Below, piece after piece: positions 1 through 6,440 of a stretch of DNA of 6,440 nucleotides. The notes under the pieces were generated by a model. That model ran no database searches. It saw only the letters and a list, made by a program, of their open reading frames with translations, and had not been told where the DNA came from. A program made the position numbers and the translations under genes. The DNA is from Methanothrix sp. (lineage in GTDB: Archaea > Halobacteriota > Methanosarcinia > Methanotrichales > Methanotrichaceae). The DNA lies in contig JAJRAT010000155.1 of NCBI GenBank assembly GCA_028682845.1, positions 1 to 6,440 of the forward strand. The letters run 5' to 3'. How positions within the stretch are numbered: position 1 is the stretch's first letter; each line of letters starts with the position of its first letter.

Positions 1-732
1 AGATCGCACCTCGCAGTGGGAGTAAACTTGCTGAGCGCTGAAGACAACTGGTACTCTCGCGAGAATTATACGCAGCACATGAAGATGATCTAATTCCTGC
101 ACGGCATTTATCCGAATGTAAAAATAGCTTTGCATGCCGGGGAACTGAATCTCGGAATTGTCCCACCGGATGATCTTAGATTCCACATCAAGGAGGCGGT
201 AGATATTGCCCATGCTTCCAGGATCGGCCACGGTGTGGACATTATGTGGGAACTGGATTCTGATCAGACCCTGAAAAAAATGGCAGGAGACAAAATTGTC
301 ATTGAGATTATGCCTTCGAGCAATAAAGAGATCCTCGGAGTGGAAGGTTTGGAGCATCCGTTCCCCGTTTATTTCCGGTATTCTGTCCCAATCGTTCTGG
401 CTTCCGATGATGCCGGAGTGCTCCGCACGGACCTATCCGAGCAATTTGTGACCATCGCCAGAGATTATCCGCAGGTTAAATATCCCGATTTCAAAAAGTT
501 TGTCAGAAACAGCATCGAGTACAGCTTCCTTCAGGGAGAGAGCATCTGGGCAACCAAGGGCGACTATTCAAGGGCCGTGCCCGAATGCTCGGGATGCGCG
601 CTCGGATCTGAAGATGCCACACCAAAATGCAAGTCGTTCCTGGAGCTGAGCGAAAAGGCAAGATTGCAGTGGAAGCTCGAGGGAGATCTGGCCAGTTTTG
701 AGAAAGAAATACGCCAAACTGCCGTTCATTGA
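1..732 (+). pseudogene. Adenosine deaminase (ADGF/CECR1-like), 5'-truncated by the window and interrupted by in-frame TAA
   Basis: Deaminates adenosine to inosine in purine salvage, by family. The frame is open from base 1 to 90, meets TAA at 91-93, then stays open to TGA at 730-732. Residues on both sides of the stop (YTQHMKMI before, FLHGIYPNVKIALHAGEL after) read as one continuous deaminase, so this is a single damaged gene. The metal and catalytic set is present: HAGE (His 133-135, Glu 142-144), RIGHG (His 229-231) and SDD (Asp 406-411). MPSSN, HPFP and the TDLSEQF segment after SDD also fit. The long linker and the HMKMI/HAGEL context recall the larger ADA2-like bacterial and archaeal deaminases more than classical Add. 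No good restart exists after the stop: TTG at 130 lacks a ribosome binding site and the first in-frame ATG (244) lies beyond both HAGE and RIGHG. It could be a true pseudogene or a sequencing error. The N-terminus lies outside the window. Confidence 0.8.
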
Positions 733-747
733 GATCTCAGGATTTGA

Positions 748-770
748 TCCCCAAATTTTTTCTGCGGGGA
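748..770 (+). terminator. Weak hairpin and T-tract after the deaminase gene
   Basis: A 5-bp stem (TCCCC 748-752 with GGGGA 766-770) encloses a loop that carries a run of six T at 756-761. It begins 15 nt after the deaminase stop. Archaeal termination relies mainly on T-tracts, so the T6 is the more relevant signal. The stem is short and the T-run lies inside the loop, so this is only a candidate. Confidence 0.3.
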
Positions 771-830
771 AATGAGCAAAGAAATGCTGCGGTGATAAGG
801 AATGCTGTGGTGACGGCTCATCATTTCGTC

Positions 831-870
831 AAAAATCATAAAATAAGAGGTGCAGAGCCGTATCGCTGCA
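831..870 (-). terminator. Candidate terminator after the DUF1699-like gene
   Basis: Reading the minus strand after the stop codon at 881-883, a 5-bp stem (CTGCA 866-870 with TGCAG 851-855, 10-nt loop) is followed by a T-rich stretch corresponding to the A-rich plus-strand bases 831-846. Position and order suit a minus-strand terminator. The stem is short, so support is modest. Confidence 0.35.
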
Positions 871-880
871 GCATCAGACT

Positions 881-1288
881 TTATGCTGTTGTCTTTGTCT
901 TGGCAATGTACTTGATCAGCTCTGCACCAAGCCGGGAAGTCTTCTGAACTTCGCTTGCCACATCATCGAAGGTTGCGCCGCCGGCGGCCAGGGAATTGAT
1001 CTCCTGAAGCGTGGATTCGTCTACGGTGAAGTACTCGTCGAGGTCCTTTCTGTGGCCCCAAACGTCGCCTTCCAGCATCTCTATGCCCTGCATGTCCAGG
1101 AATACCTGAATGGCATTGGACATGGTCTTGCGGTAGGATGGCGGCACCTGGATCATGCGCAGCCTTGGGCACCTTTGCATCAGATTCAGGTAATCCACAT
1201 TGCTGGCCCTGAATGCCAGGTGAACTGTCTTCTCATTTGGGTTCAGGTTGGTGATCTCGCTTCTTGCACTTATTACTCTAATTCTCAT
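881..1288 (-). CDS. DUF1699-family protein (methanogen-associated, function unknown)
   Basis: A 135-residue soluble protein starting MRIRVISARSEI and ending in a Lys/Thr-rich tail. The N-terminal strand, LNPNEKTVHLAFR (about 15-27), the segment with RMIQVPPSYRKT (44-55), MLEGDVWGHRKDLDEY (71-86) and a C-terminal helical part match my memory of DUF1699, a family found in methanogens with no known function. There is no signal peptide or membrane segment. The open frame extends upstream to a TTG at 1357, but ATG at 1288 is the better start: it has a strong Shine-Dalgarno (GGAGTGAT, 1292-1299) at proper spacing, and family members begin with MRIRV. It ends in TAA at 881-883. The late HxRKDxxEY motif is the most conserved-looking part, though no catalytic site is evident. 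It converges on the deaminase pseudogene. A candidate small ORF lies 35 nt upstream on the same strand and may share its transcript. The family call is from memory, not a search. Confidence 0.8.
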   Translation of the reverse strand: MRIRVISARSEITNLNPNEKTVHLAFRASNVDYLNLMQRCPRLRMIQVPPSYRKTMSNAIQVFLDMQGIEMLEGDVWGHRKDLDEYFTVDESTLQEINSLAAGGATFDDVASEVQKTSRLGAELIKYIAKTKTTA

Positions 1289-1291
1289 CGT

Positions 1292-1299
1292 ATCACTCC
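1292..1299 (-). promoter_or_regulatory. Shine-Dalgarno of the DUF1699-like gene
   Basis: The minus strand reads GGAGTGAT ending 3 nt before ATG 1288. It matches the archaeal consensus GGAGGTGAT except for one missing G. It decides the start in favour of ATG 1288 over the upstream TTG 1357. It is the only clear SD in the window. Confidence 0.7.
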
Positions 1300-1317
1300 A
1301 ATACCTAAGTTGCCTCG

Positions 1318-1329
1318 ATAATATTAATA
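1318..1329 (-). promoter_or_regulatory. TATA-like element upstream of the DUF1699-like gene
   Basis: The minus strand reads TATTAATATTAT, centred about 35 nt before ATG 1288. Normal TATA-to-start spacing would place the transcript start near 1297, which would cut into the SD. The promoter may therefore lie further upstream, at 1491-1502. The element also overlaps the end of the candidate small ORF. Confidence 0.3.
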
Positions 1330-1464
1330 GACACTTGCGGTGCACACATCCGTACAAATAGTAATTAGTGAAATGAAGGCAAATGCGTTTTCGATCGTGG
1401 GCGCAGATGAAGTACCAGATGAACCACCAGGTGAAATATCAGATCCTGTCCCTGGATCGACCAT
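1324..1464 (-). CDS. Candidate 46-residue small protein with Gly/Ser-rich repeat and Cys/Thr-rich hydrophobic C-terminus
   Basis: Not a recognised gene. An ATG at 1464 opens 46 codons to TAA at 1324-1326, with an in-frame stop immediately upstream of the ATG. The product has a Gly/Ser-rich first half encoded by the 12-bp repeat (DISP-GGSS-GTSS, residues 9-20), then a hydrophobic end AFAFISLITICTDVCTASVY (27-46) with Cys 37 and Cys 41. A TATA-like element (1491-1502) is centred 33 nt before the ATG, spacing like that of the transporter and ligase genes here. No SD is visible. It lies 35 nt upstream of the DUF1699-like gene on the same strand. A competing 32-codon ORF (1373-1471, +) overlaps it. 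An ORF this short can arise by chance, so the call is tentative. The hydrophobic end could be a short membrane anchor or a modified-peptide core, but no modifying enzyme is seen nearby. Confidence 0.25.
   Translation of the reverse strand: MVDPGTGSDISPGGSSGTSSAPTIENAFAFISLITICTDVCTASVY
1404..1451. repeat. 12-bp imperfect tandem repeat, four units
   Basis: Four consecutive 12-bp units start with CAG: 1404-1415 (CAGATGAAGTAC), 1416-1427 (CAGATGAACCAC), 1428-1439 (CAGGTGAAATAT) and 1440-1451 (CAGATCCTGTCC). The first three share CAG-R-TGAA; the fourth is diverged. Since 12 is divisible by three, any ORF across it gains a 4-residue period: DEVP/DEPP/GEIS/DPVP on the plus strand, and GTSS/GGSS-like on the minus strand. 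It could be a replication-slippage microsatellite or part of a small coding gene. Confidence 0.65.
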
Positions 1465-1490
1465 TCAATAAAATTGGACGATTGCCCCAG

Positions 1491-1502
1491 CAAAATATAT
1501 GA
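1491..1502 (-). promoter_or_regulatory. TATA-like element upstream of the candidate small ORF
   Basis: The minus strand reads TCATATATTTTG, centred near 1497 and 33 nt from ATG 1464. It could drive a transcript through the small ORF into the DUF1699-like gene. The core is nearly symmetric, so a plus-strand use cannot be excluded. Confidence 0.35.
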
Positions 1503-1638
1503 AATGCTGCTTGACTTAGGCCCTATGCTTTTTATTTTCCACAAGCCGTTCTGCGAGAGGTTCTCGGAGCAAGTGCGCTGGCATCAGGGGCGAAAGAGAA
1601 GGGACGAAAAAAGTCTGAATATAACGATTTCCGGGCAG
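1503..1638. other. Intergenic stretch with no supported gene
   Basis: This is the remaining part of the 432-bp gap between the DUF1699-like gene and purA. A plus-strand frame is open from TTG 1474 to 1701, but it has no SD, reads through the purA terminator hairpin and resembles no family I know. A run of six A lies at 1607-1612 (T6 on the minus strand), which could add to purA termination. I see no RNA gene or recognisable pseudogene. Confidence 0.5.
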
Positions 1639-1682
1639 AAAAACGCTTTCGAGCCGGACATTCGTTTCTATCGTCCGGCTCG
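1639..1682 (-). terminator. purA: Hairpin plus T-run terminator of purA
   Basis: A perfect 10-bp inverted repeat (CGAGCCGGAC at 1650-1659 with GTCCGGCTCG at 1673-1682, 13-nt loop) lies 38 nt past the purA stop. On the minus strand it is followed by a run of five T (plus-strand A at 1639-1643) after a 6-nt spacer. It resembles a bacterial-style intrinsic terminator. In archaea the T-run may matter more than the stem. Confidence 0.65.
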
Positions 1683-1720
1683 CCGATCCTCACAGATTTG
1701 AACTGAAGTGCATTTTCGAC

Positions 1721-2998
<1,278 letters not shown>

Positions 2999-3022
2999 GC
3001 CATTGGGGTTATCGGCCACGTA

Positions 3023-3036
3023 GATAACAATTTTGA
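3023..3036 (-). promoter_or_regulatory. TATA-like element between mptN and purA
   Basis: The minus strand reads TCAAAATTGTTATC, centred about 31 nt before ATG 2998. It could give purA its own near-leaderless transcript besides read-through from mptN. It would lie too close to GTG 3019 to serve that start, which indirectly favours ATG 2998. The match to a TATA box is only fair. Confidence 0.3.
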
Positions 3037-3067
3037 TGCCAAATCGGTGCGGCGACTTGCCCTGCAG

Positions 3068-3988
3068 CTAGGACCGCTGTCGGAGAACGTGCTCTGCGAT
3101 CGCGTCCGTCACATTGACGCCGGAAGCCTCAAAGATCCCCTTTCCCGATGGCGTTCCGTTCACCTCGATGACCTTCAAACCTTCGCCGGTCTCCAGCAGG
3201 TCCACTCCGCAATAAACCGCACCCACTGCCCGGCTGGCGCTGACGGCTATGTCCCGCAGCTCATCTGTGACGGGGCACGGCTCAGCCCTGCCTCCACGAG
3301 CAAGATTGGTGATCCACTGCCCAGGCGGAGCCACGCGATAGATGGCCCCCATGAGTTTGCCGTTCACGACGAAAGCCCTGATGTCTCGCGGCGAATGGAA
3401 GGCTATGAATTCCTGGAGATAGACCAGGCCGTCCTTTTCCAGGATGGCAGCCAGCTTCGCAGTATCGCCTTCGTCACCGCTCCGGAGTTTTTCTATCCCC
3501 TTTCCCTTGAATCCAAAAAGCGGCTTGGAGACGGCCTTTCCGTATTCTTGCAGGATTACTGCCGCGTCCTTTTGGCTGGTAGAGACGGCAGTCCTGGGAG
3601 TCGGCACTCCGGCACGCTGCAATGCCTGGGAGGTAGCGAACTTGTTGGCCGCCCTGGCGATGGCCTGGGGCGGATTTATGACGGGGAGGCCGAGGCTTTC
3701 CAGGACTTGCAGCGCCTCAAACCGGAAGGCCACATCCTGCGCACCCCTGCGCCCCAGATCTCTCACCACCAGGGCGTCAAGCTGCCGGAGATCGACGCCG
3801 CCGCTGCAAAAGGATAAGCCGCATGAAGCGGATTTGCCGCCCATTCCGTCAATCGTTTTGCAGTCAATGGTTGACGTTAGTTCCGAGAAGTTCAGGAAGA
3901 CGGCCTGGGCCCCATTTCCGGTAAACGAGGCCATCAGAGCGCGAGCAGTCCAATCCTTTGGATCTGAGACGACGATGCCGATATGCAT
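3068..3988 (-). CDS. mptN: RimK-type ATP-grasp ligase, probable tetrahydromethanopterin:alpha-L-glutamate ligase (MptN)
   Basis: Probably adds glutamate to the side chain of tetrahydromethanopterin, giving the tetrahydrosarcinapterin used as C1 carrier in Methanosarcinales; soluble and ATP-dependent. From ATG 3988 it has 306 residues. The N-terminal domain begins HIGIVVSDPKDWTARAL. Next come RAANKFATSQALQRAGVPTP (112-131, entry to the ATP-grasp domain), SKPLFGFKGKGI (154-165, ATP-binding Lys and glycine loop), YLQEFI (190-195), RDIRAFVV (201-208), WITNLARGG (225-233), GVDLLE (261-266) and IEVNGTPSGKG (274-284, metal-binding Glu and Asn). CofF (F420 glutamylation), LysX and RimK share this fold. 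The SDPKDWTARAL start and methanogen setting favour MptN, but the choice is partly from memory. A linker with Cys 43, 56 and 61 seems lineage-specific. A TTG at 3997 would add three residues; the ATG is better placed relative to the TATA element at 4011-4022. It ends in TAG, and purA follows in the same frame. Confidence 0.75.
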   Translation of the reverse strand: MHIGIVVSDPKDWTARALMASFTGNGAQAVFLNFSELTSTIDCKTIDGMGGKSASCGLSFCSGGVDLRQLDALVVRDLGRRGAQDVAFRFEALQVLESLGLPVINPPQAIARAANKFATSQALQRAGVPTPRTAVSTSQKDAAVILQEYGKAVSKPLFGFKGKGIEKLRSGDEGDTAKLAAILEKDGLVYLQEFIAFHSPRDIRAFVVNGKLMGAIYRVAPPGQWITNLARGGRAEPCPVTDELRDIAVSASRAVGAVYCGVDLLETGEGLKVIEVNGTPSGKGIFEASGVNVTDAIAEHVLRQRS

Positions 3989-4010
3989 GAGGGGCAACTT
4001 GTCTTTGAGG

Positions 4011-4022
4011 CTATAATTTTAT
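4011..4022 (-). promoter_or_regulatory. TATA box of mptN (leaderless transcript)
   Basis: The minus strand reads ATAAAATTATAG, centred about 28 nt before ATG 3988. No SD precedes the ATG. The spacing predicts a transcript starting at or within a few bases of the start codon. It would drive mptN and probably purA. Confidence 0.5.
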
Positions 4023-4034
4023 CGTCAATAAAAT
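4016..4034. repeat. AT-rich inverted repeat overlapping the mptN TATA box
   Basis: ATTTTAT (4016-4022) and ATAAAAT (4028-4034) form a perfect 7-bp dyad around CGTCA. One arm is part of the mptN TATA element. It could be a repressor operator or simply the T-rich terminator of the upstream transporter gene, which stops at 4050. Confidence 0.45.
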
Positions 4035-4049
4035 CATACTTCAATTGGA

Positions 4050-5351
4050 TCACGTCTTTGCCTCTTTGGTTGCAGGCGGATTCAAAGTGAGGAGGGCAAT
4101 GAGAAATCCGATAACTGCAACTGCAGCCAAAATTGGGAAAAATTCCAGGTAGCTGGCGGTCTGCTCCTTGATAAGCCCGGCAACCTGGGGACCTACTATT
4201 GCTCCCACCCCGGATGCCATGAATACCGCACCAAAGCAGCGGGGAAAATCCCTGATGCCGAAGAACTCGGCGGTTGTACCTCCCGCCACCGCTATCCAGC
4301 CGCCGTAGCATCCCCATAAAATGGAAAACGCAATGAGAAAGACGAGAGGATTGCCGCTGCCGAAGAAGAACAATAGTGCAGATGCAAAAGAGATCAATGC
4401 GAAAGAAAGCATGGCTGCGGCTTTGGGCCGGAACCTGTCCAGGATAAAACCAAAGGCAGGTCTGCCGCAGGCATTGAAGAGCGCAAAAGAGCCCACCATA
4501 AAATTGGCCTTGCCCGGATTGATGCCGATGATCTCGACCCCCACCTCATGAGATATTCCGATGGCCGTCAACCCGGAAAAAGCGCCGAGAAAGAAGCATA
4601 TCCACAGGCTGTAGAATGCCGGAGTTCGAATCATCTCTTCCCGCGTGAACTGTCTTGCCGCTGCATCTTCCCCGGAGCACATCTCACGGTGGCCTTTCGG
4701 CTTCCAGCCTTCCGGCGGAAAGACCAGAAAAGCAGAGAGGCAGGCGATGATTATCAGGATGGATATGCCGAAGACGGCAAAGGTGTTCATCAGGCCGATG
4801 CCGGGAATGAGGTATCCTGCAATGTTCGCCGTGAAAAATGCCGAAAAGCCGAAGCCGAAAACTGTGAGACCTACAGCCAATCCCCTTTTGTCCGGAAACC
4901 ACTTGGCAGAGACCGCCATTGGGCAGCCGTAGGAAATTCCTGCGCCAATCCCGCCGATGATTCCGAATGACAGATCAAGAAGATCGGGCAAGACCGCAAA
5001 GGATGATAGCCCCCAGCCAAGGCCTGTTAGCACACCGCCGAAGAGGCACACTTTGCGCGGCCCATAAAGTTCAATGAATCTTCCGCCCAGGAGCACGGAA
5101 GATGCCAAAAATGCTATCGCGATGGAAAAAGGCATCAATGCCTGGTTCGCCGTGACTTGCACTCCTCGACTCGCATAATAATCGGTCACCGGCTGGACAA
5201 ATACGCCCCAGGAGTATATGCTGCCCAGGCATAGATAGATGATCATTCCGACAGCGACAAGAAGCCATCTGCTCTTCTCGGCATCCATGCCAAATAGCTT
5301 GATGCTCTTGCCCGGACAATTTTCCTTTGCAGCAGGTTCCCGGCAGGACAT
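4050..5351 (-). CDS. MFS transporter, oxalate/formate antiporter (OFA)-like
   Basis: A 433-residue inner-membrane carrier with about twelve hydrophobic segments in the usual 6+6 MFS pattern. A charged N-terminal tail (1-28) precedes TM1 (about 29-51). The loop after TM2 has GGRFIELYGPRK (89-100), a variant of the MFS loop motif. AKWFPDKRGLAVGLTVFGFG (149-168) is typical of OFA-type carriers. A hydrophilic central loop (213-243) contains QFTREEM. The second half has GISHEVGVEIIG (265-276) and DRFRPK (305-310), the repeat of the loop motif. The family moves small carboxylates such as oxalate or formate; the substrate here cannot be read from sequence. ATG 5351 is chosen over ATG 5288 because a TATA box with purine-rich BRE lies about 31 nt upstream; no SD is seen for either. 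A truncated paralogue lies 51 nt upstream on the same strand, and mptN starts 61 nt downstream with its own TATA element. Confidence 0.9.
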   Translation of the reverse strand: MSCREPAAKENCPGKSIKLFGMDAEKSRWLLVAVGMIIYLCLGSIYSWGVFVQPVTDYYASRGVQVTANQALMPFSIAIAFLASSVLLGGRFIELYGPRKVCLFGGVLTGLGWGLSSFAVLPDLLDLSFGIIGGIGAGISYGCPMAVSAKWFPDKRGLAVGLTVFGFGFSAFFTANIAGYLIPGIGLMNTFAVFGISILIIIACLSAFLVFPPEGWKPKGHREMCSGEDAAARQFTREEMIRTPAFYSLWICFFLGAFSGLTAIGISHEVGVEIIGINPGKANFMVGSFALFNACGRPAFGFILDRFRPKAAAMLSFALISFASALLFFFGSGNPLVFLIAFSILWGCYGGWIAVAGGTTAEFFGIRDFPRCFGAVFMASGVGAIVGPQVAGLIKEQTASYLEFFPILAAVAVIGFLIALLTLNPPATKEAKT

Positions 5352-5377
5352 AAAATACTGAAATGTGCGTTCTCTGA

Positions 5378-5391
5378 GATATAACTTTCTA
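5378..5391 (-). promoter_or_regulatory. BRE and TATA box of the intact transporter gene
   Basis: The minus strand reads TAGAAAG-TTATATC: a purine-rich BRE directly followed by a TATA core, centred about 31 nt before ATG 5351. This is the best archaeal promoter match in the window. With no SD present, it predicts a leaderless or very short-leader transcript and independent expression from the truncated paralogue upstream. Confidence 0.6.
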
Positions 5392-5402
5392 AATGAAATT
5401 TG

Positions 5403-6392
5403 TCAGTTGGAAGCGGGCGGCTTCAGCGTGAAGTGCGAGATAAGAAAGCCTGCAACGGCAAAGGAGGCAAGGACGGGGAAGAAATCAATGTAGCTGTCCG
5501 TCATCGCATCGATCAGGCCGGCCAGTTGCGGCCCGGCAAGGGCGGCGGTTCCTGATGCCAGATAAGCCACTCCGTAGCAGCGGGCATAATGCACCGTTCC
5601 AAAGAATTTCGCGATTGAGGCGCTGGAGATGGTTACCCAGCCGCCGTAACATGCCCAGAGAATGGAAAAAGCGGCAATGAAGACGGCGATATTATTGCGA
5701 CCGGCAAAATAAAGGACAAGCGACGATATGCAGATCAGTGAGAACGAGAGCATGGCTGCGACCTTTGGCTGGAACCGATCCAGTATCAATCCGAAGGCAG
5801 GCCGTCCCAGGGCATTGCAGACGGCAAACAATCCAACGGCAAGCGTCGCCTGGCCGGGATTGAAACCGATGATCTCGACTCCGACCTCATGGGATATTCC
5901 GATGGCGGCCAGCCCGGAAAATGCTCCGATAAAGTAGCAGATGAAGAGGCTATAAAATGATGATGTGCCTACCATCTCCTCCCGCGTAAATTGTCTGACC
6001 GCGATTTGCGCTTTTGACTTGTTCAAGCTTCCTTTGGCAGGCGTCCACCCGGCAGGAGGAAAGAGCAGGACGGAGGACAGGAGGCTTACGACAATCATCA
6101 AAGCTATTCCAATTATTCGAAATGTGCTGACCAGTCCATAAACCGGTATGAGGTATCCGGCGACGTTGGCCACGATGAATGCGGAAAAGCCGAAGCCGAA
6201 GACGGTCAAACCGGCGGCAAGGCCGCTCCTGTCCGGGAACCATTTTGCAGCGACCGCCATTGTGCAGCTAAAGGCAATTCCGCCGCCCATTCCGCCGAGA
6301 ATGCCGAAAGATAGATCGGGTTCCTCGCTATCTTGAGTGGGTATGGGGTAAAGTTTAATAATATCAATCTTTGAATTATTATCCGTGACCAT
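5403..6392 (-). pseudogene. N-terminally truncated OFA-like MFS transporter paralogue
   Basis: 329 codons from ATG 6392 to TGA 5403-5405. From residue 26 (DLSFGILGG) onward it aligns without large gaps to residues 126 onward of the neighbouring transporter, roughly 60% identical by eye. Shared blocks include AKWFPDRSGLAAGLTVFGFG, QFTREEM, GISHEVGVEIIG and DRFQPK. The first 125 residues of the full-length carrier (TM1-3 and the first loop motif) are missing, replaced by 25 unrelated polar residues from AT-rich DNA. An in-frame TGA lies just before the ATG, and the other two minus-strand frames up to the window end show no transporter N-terminus. About nine helices remain, so transport is unlikely. 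No frameshift or stop is seen inside the remaining frame, so the break may be recent or the shortened protein may still be made. Deletion, insertion of foreign DNA, or an assembly join would all explain it. Confidence 0.7.
6308..6334. repeat. 7-bp inverted repeat at the transporter homology break
   Basis: AAGATAG (6308-6314) and CTATCTT (6328-6334) are perfect inverted copies with 13 nt between. Homology between the two transporters stops near 6317-6320, inside this interval. It may have helped the rearrangement or be coincidence. Confidence 0.45.
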
Positions 6393-6440
6393 GTCTCAAG
6401 AAGACCTATTCAAACATGCATTGAATCTTCAAAATCCCTG
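6335..6440. other. AT-rich sequence beyond the break, no recognisable gene
   Basis: Base composition is more AT-rich than the adjoining transporter gene. It includes a 7-bp AT dyad (TAATAAT 6356-6362 with ATTATTA 6375-6381) and supplies the first codons of the truncated transporter. It looks like intergenic or inserted DNA. No terminal repeat or transposase fragment of a mobile element can be recognised in this short stretch. Confidence 0.4.

Noticed and set aside
780..840. Possible box C/D guide RNA on the minus strand (ATGATGA near 820)
   Set aside because: A box C match exists, but no CTGA box D is found at the expected 50-65 nt distance and no C'/D' pair is seen.
729..947. 72-codon plus-strand ORF overlapping the deaminase stop
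   Set aside because: It runs through the intergenic gap into the 3' end of the DUF1699-like gene on the opposite strand, has no SD and resembles no family.
1289..1357. N-terminal 23-residue extension of the DUF1699-like protein from TTG 1357
   Set aside because: ATG 1288 has a strong SD at the right distance, and family members start MRIRV; the extension has neither support.
1474..1701. 75-codon plus-strand ORF from TTG
   Set aside because: It lacks an SD, has a rare start, and its end is made of the purA terminator hairpin. No recognisable domain.
2999..3019. GTG start adding seven residues to PurA
   Set aside because: Homologues begin at the MFTI methionine and the TATA-like element fits ATG 2998; no SD supports the GTG.
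4615..4640. GTTCGAATC, resembling a tRNA T-loop
   Set aside because: It lies within the transporter coding sequence and no acceptor stem or anticodon arm can be built around it.

Overview
The window most likely comes from a methanogenic archaeon of the Methanosarcinales/Methanotrichales group, with a Methanothrix-like lineage as best guess. Four things suggest this. A RimK-type ATP-grasp ligase looks like MptN, which glutamylates tetrahydromethanopterin. A small protein matches my memory of DUF1699, a family largely confined to methanogens. The adenylosuccinate synthetase begins in the archaeal style with MFTILTGAQFGDEGKGK. Several genes have archaeal TATA elements about 28-33 nt upstream of the start codon and no Shine-Dalgarno (SD) sequence. 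The lineage is inferred; no rRNA or other phylogenetic marker is present.

Layout. Positions 1-732 (+) hold the C-terminal half of a metal-dependent adenosine deaminase. Its reading frame is cut by an in-frame TAA at 91-93, yet it keeps its metal and catalytic residues downstream. Positions 733-880 separate it from a convergent gene and hold weak terminator-like elements for both strands. Positions 881-1288 (-) encode the DUF1699-like protein. Positions 1289-1720 are mostly non-coding: they contain a 12-bp tandem repeat, a candidate 46-codon small ORF (-) with a TATA element, and a strong hairpin terminator after purA. Positions 1721-2998 (-) are purA and 3068-3988 (-) are mptN. Positions 4050-5351 (-) encode a complete MFS transporter of the oxalate/formate antiporter (OFA) type. 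Positions 5403-6392 (-) hold a close paralogue that has lost its first three membrane helices.

How the genes relate. mptN and purA lie head to tail and probably share transcription, although each also has a TATA-like element. They serve a C1-carrier cofactor and AMP synthesis, so no shared pathway is evident. The two transporters look like a tandem duplication in which the upstream copy has decayed or been rearranged. The window therefore has two damaged genes (the deaminase and the second transporter) around an intact housekeeping core.

I found no convincing novel multi-gene system. The most interesting points are the damaged deaminase, the amber-only separation of mptN and purA in one frame, the inverted repeat at the transporter break, and the small repeat-containing ORF upstream of the DUF1699 gene.
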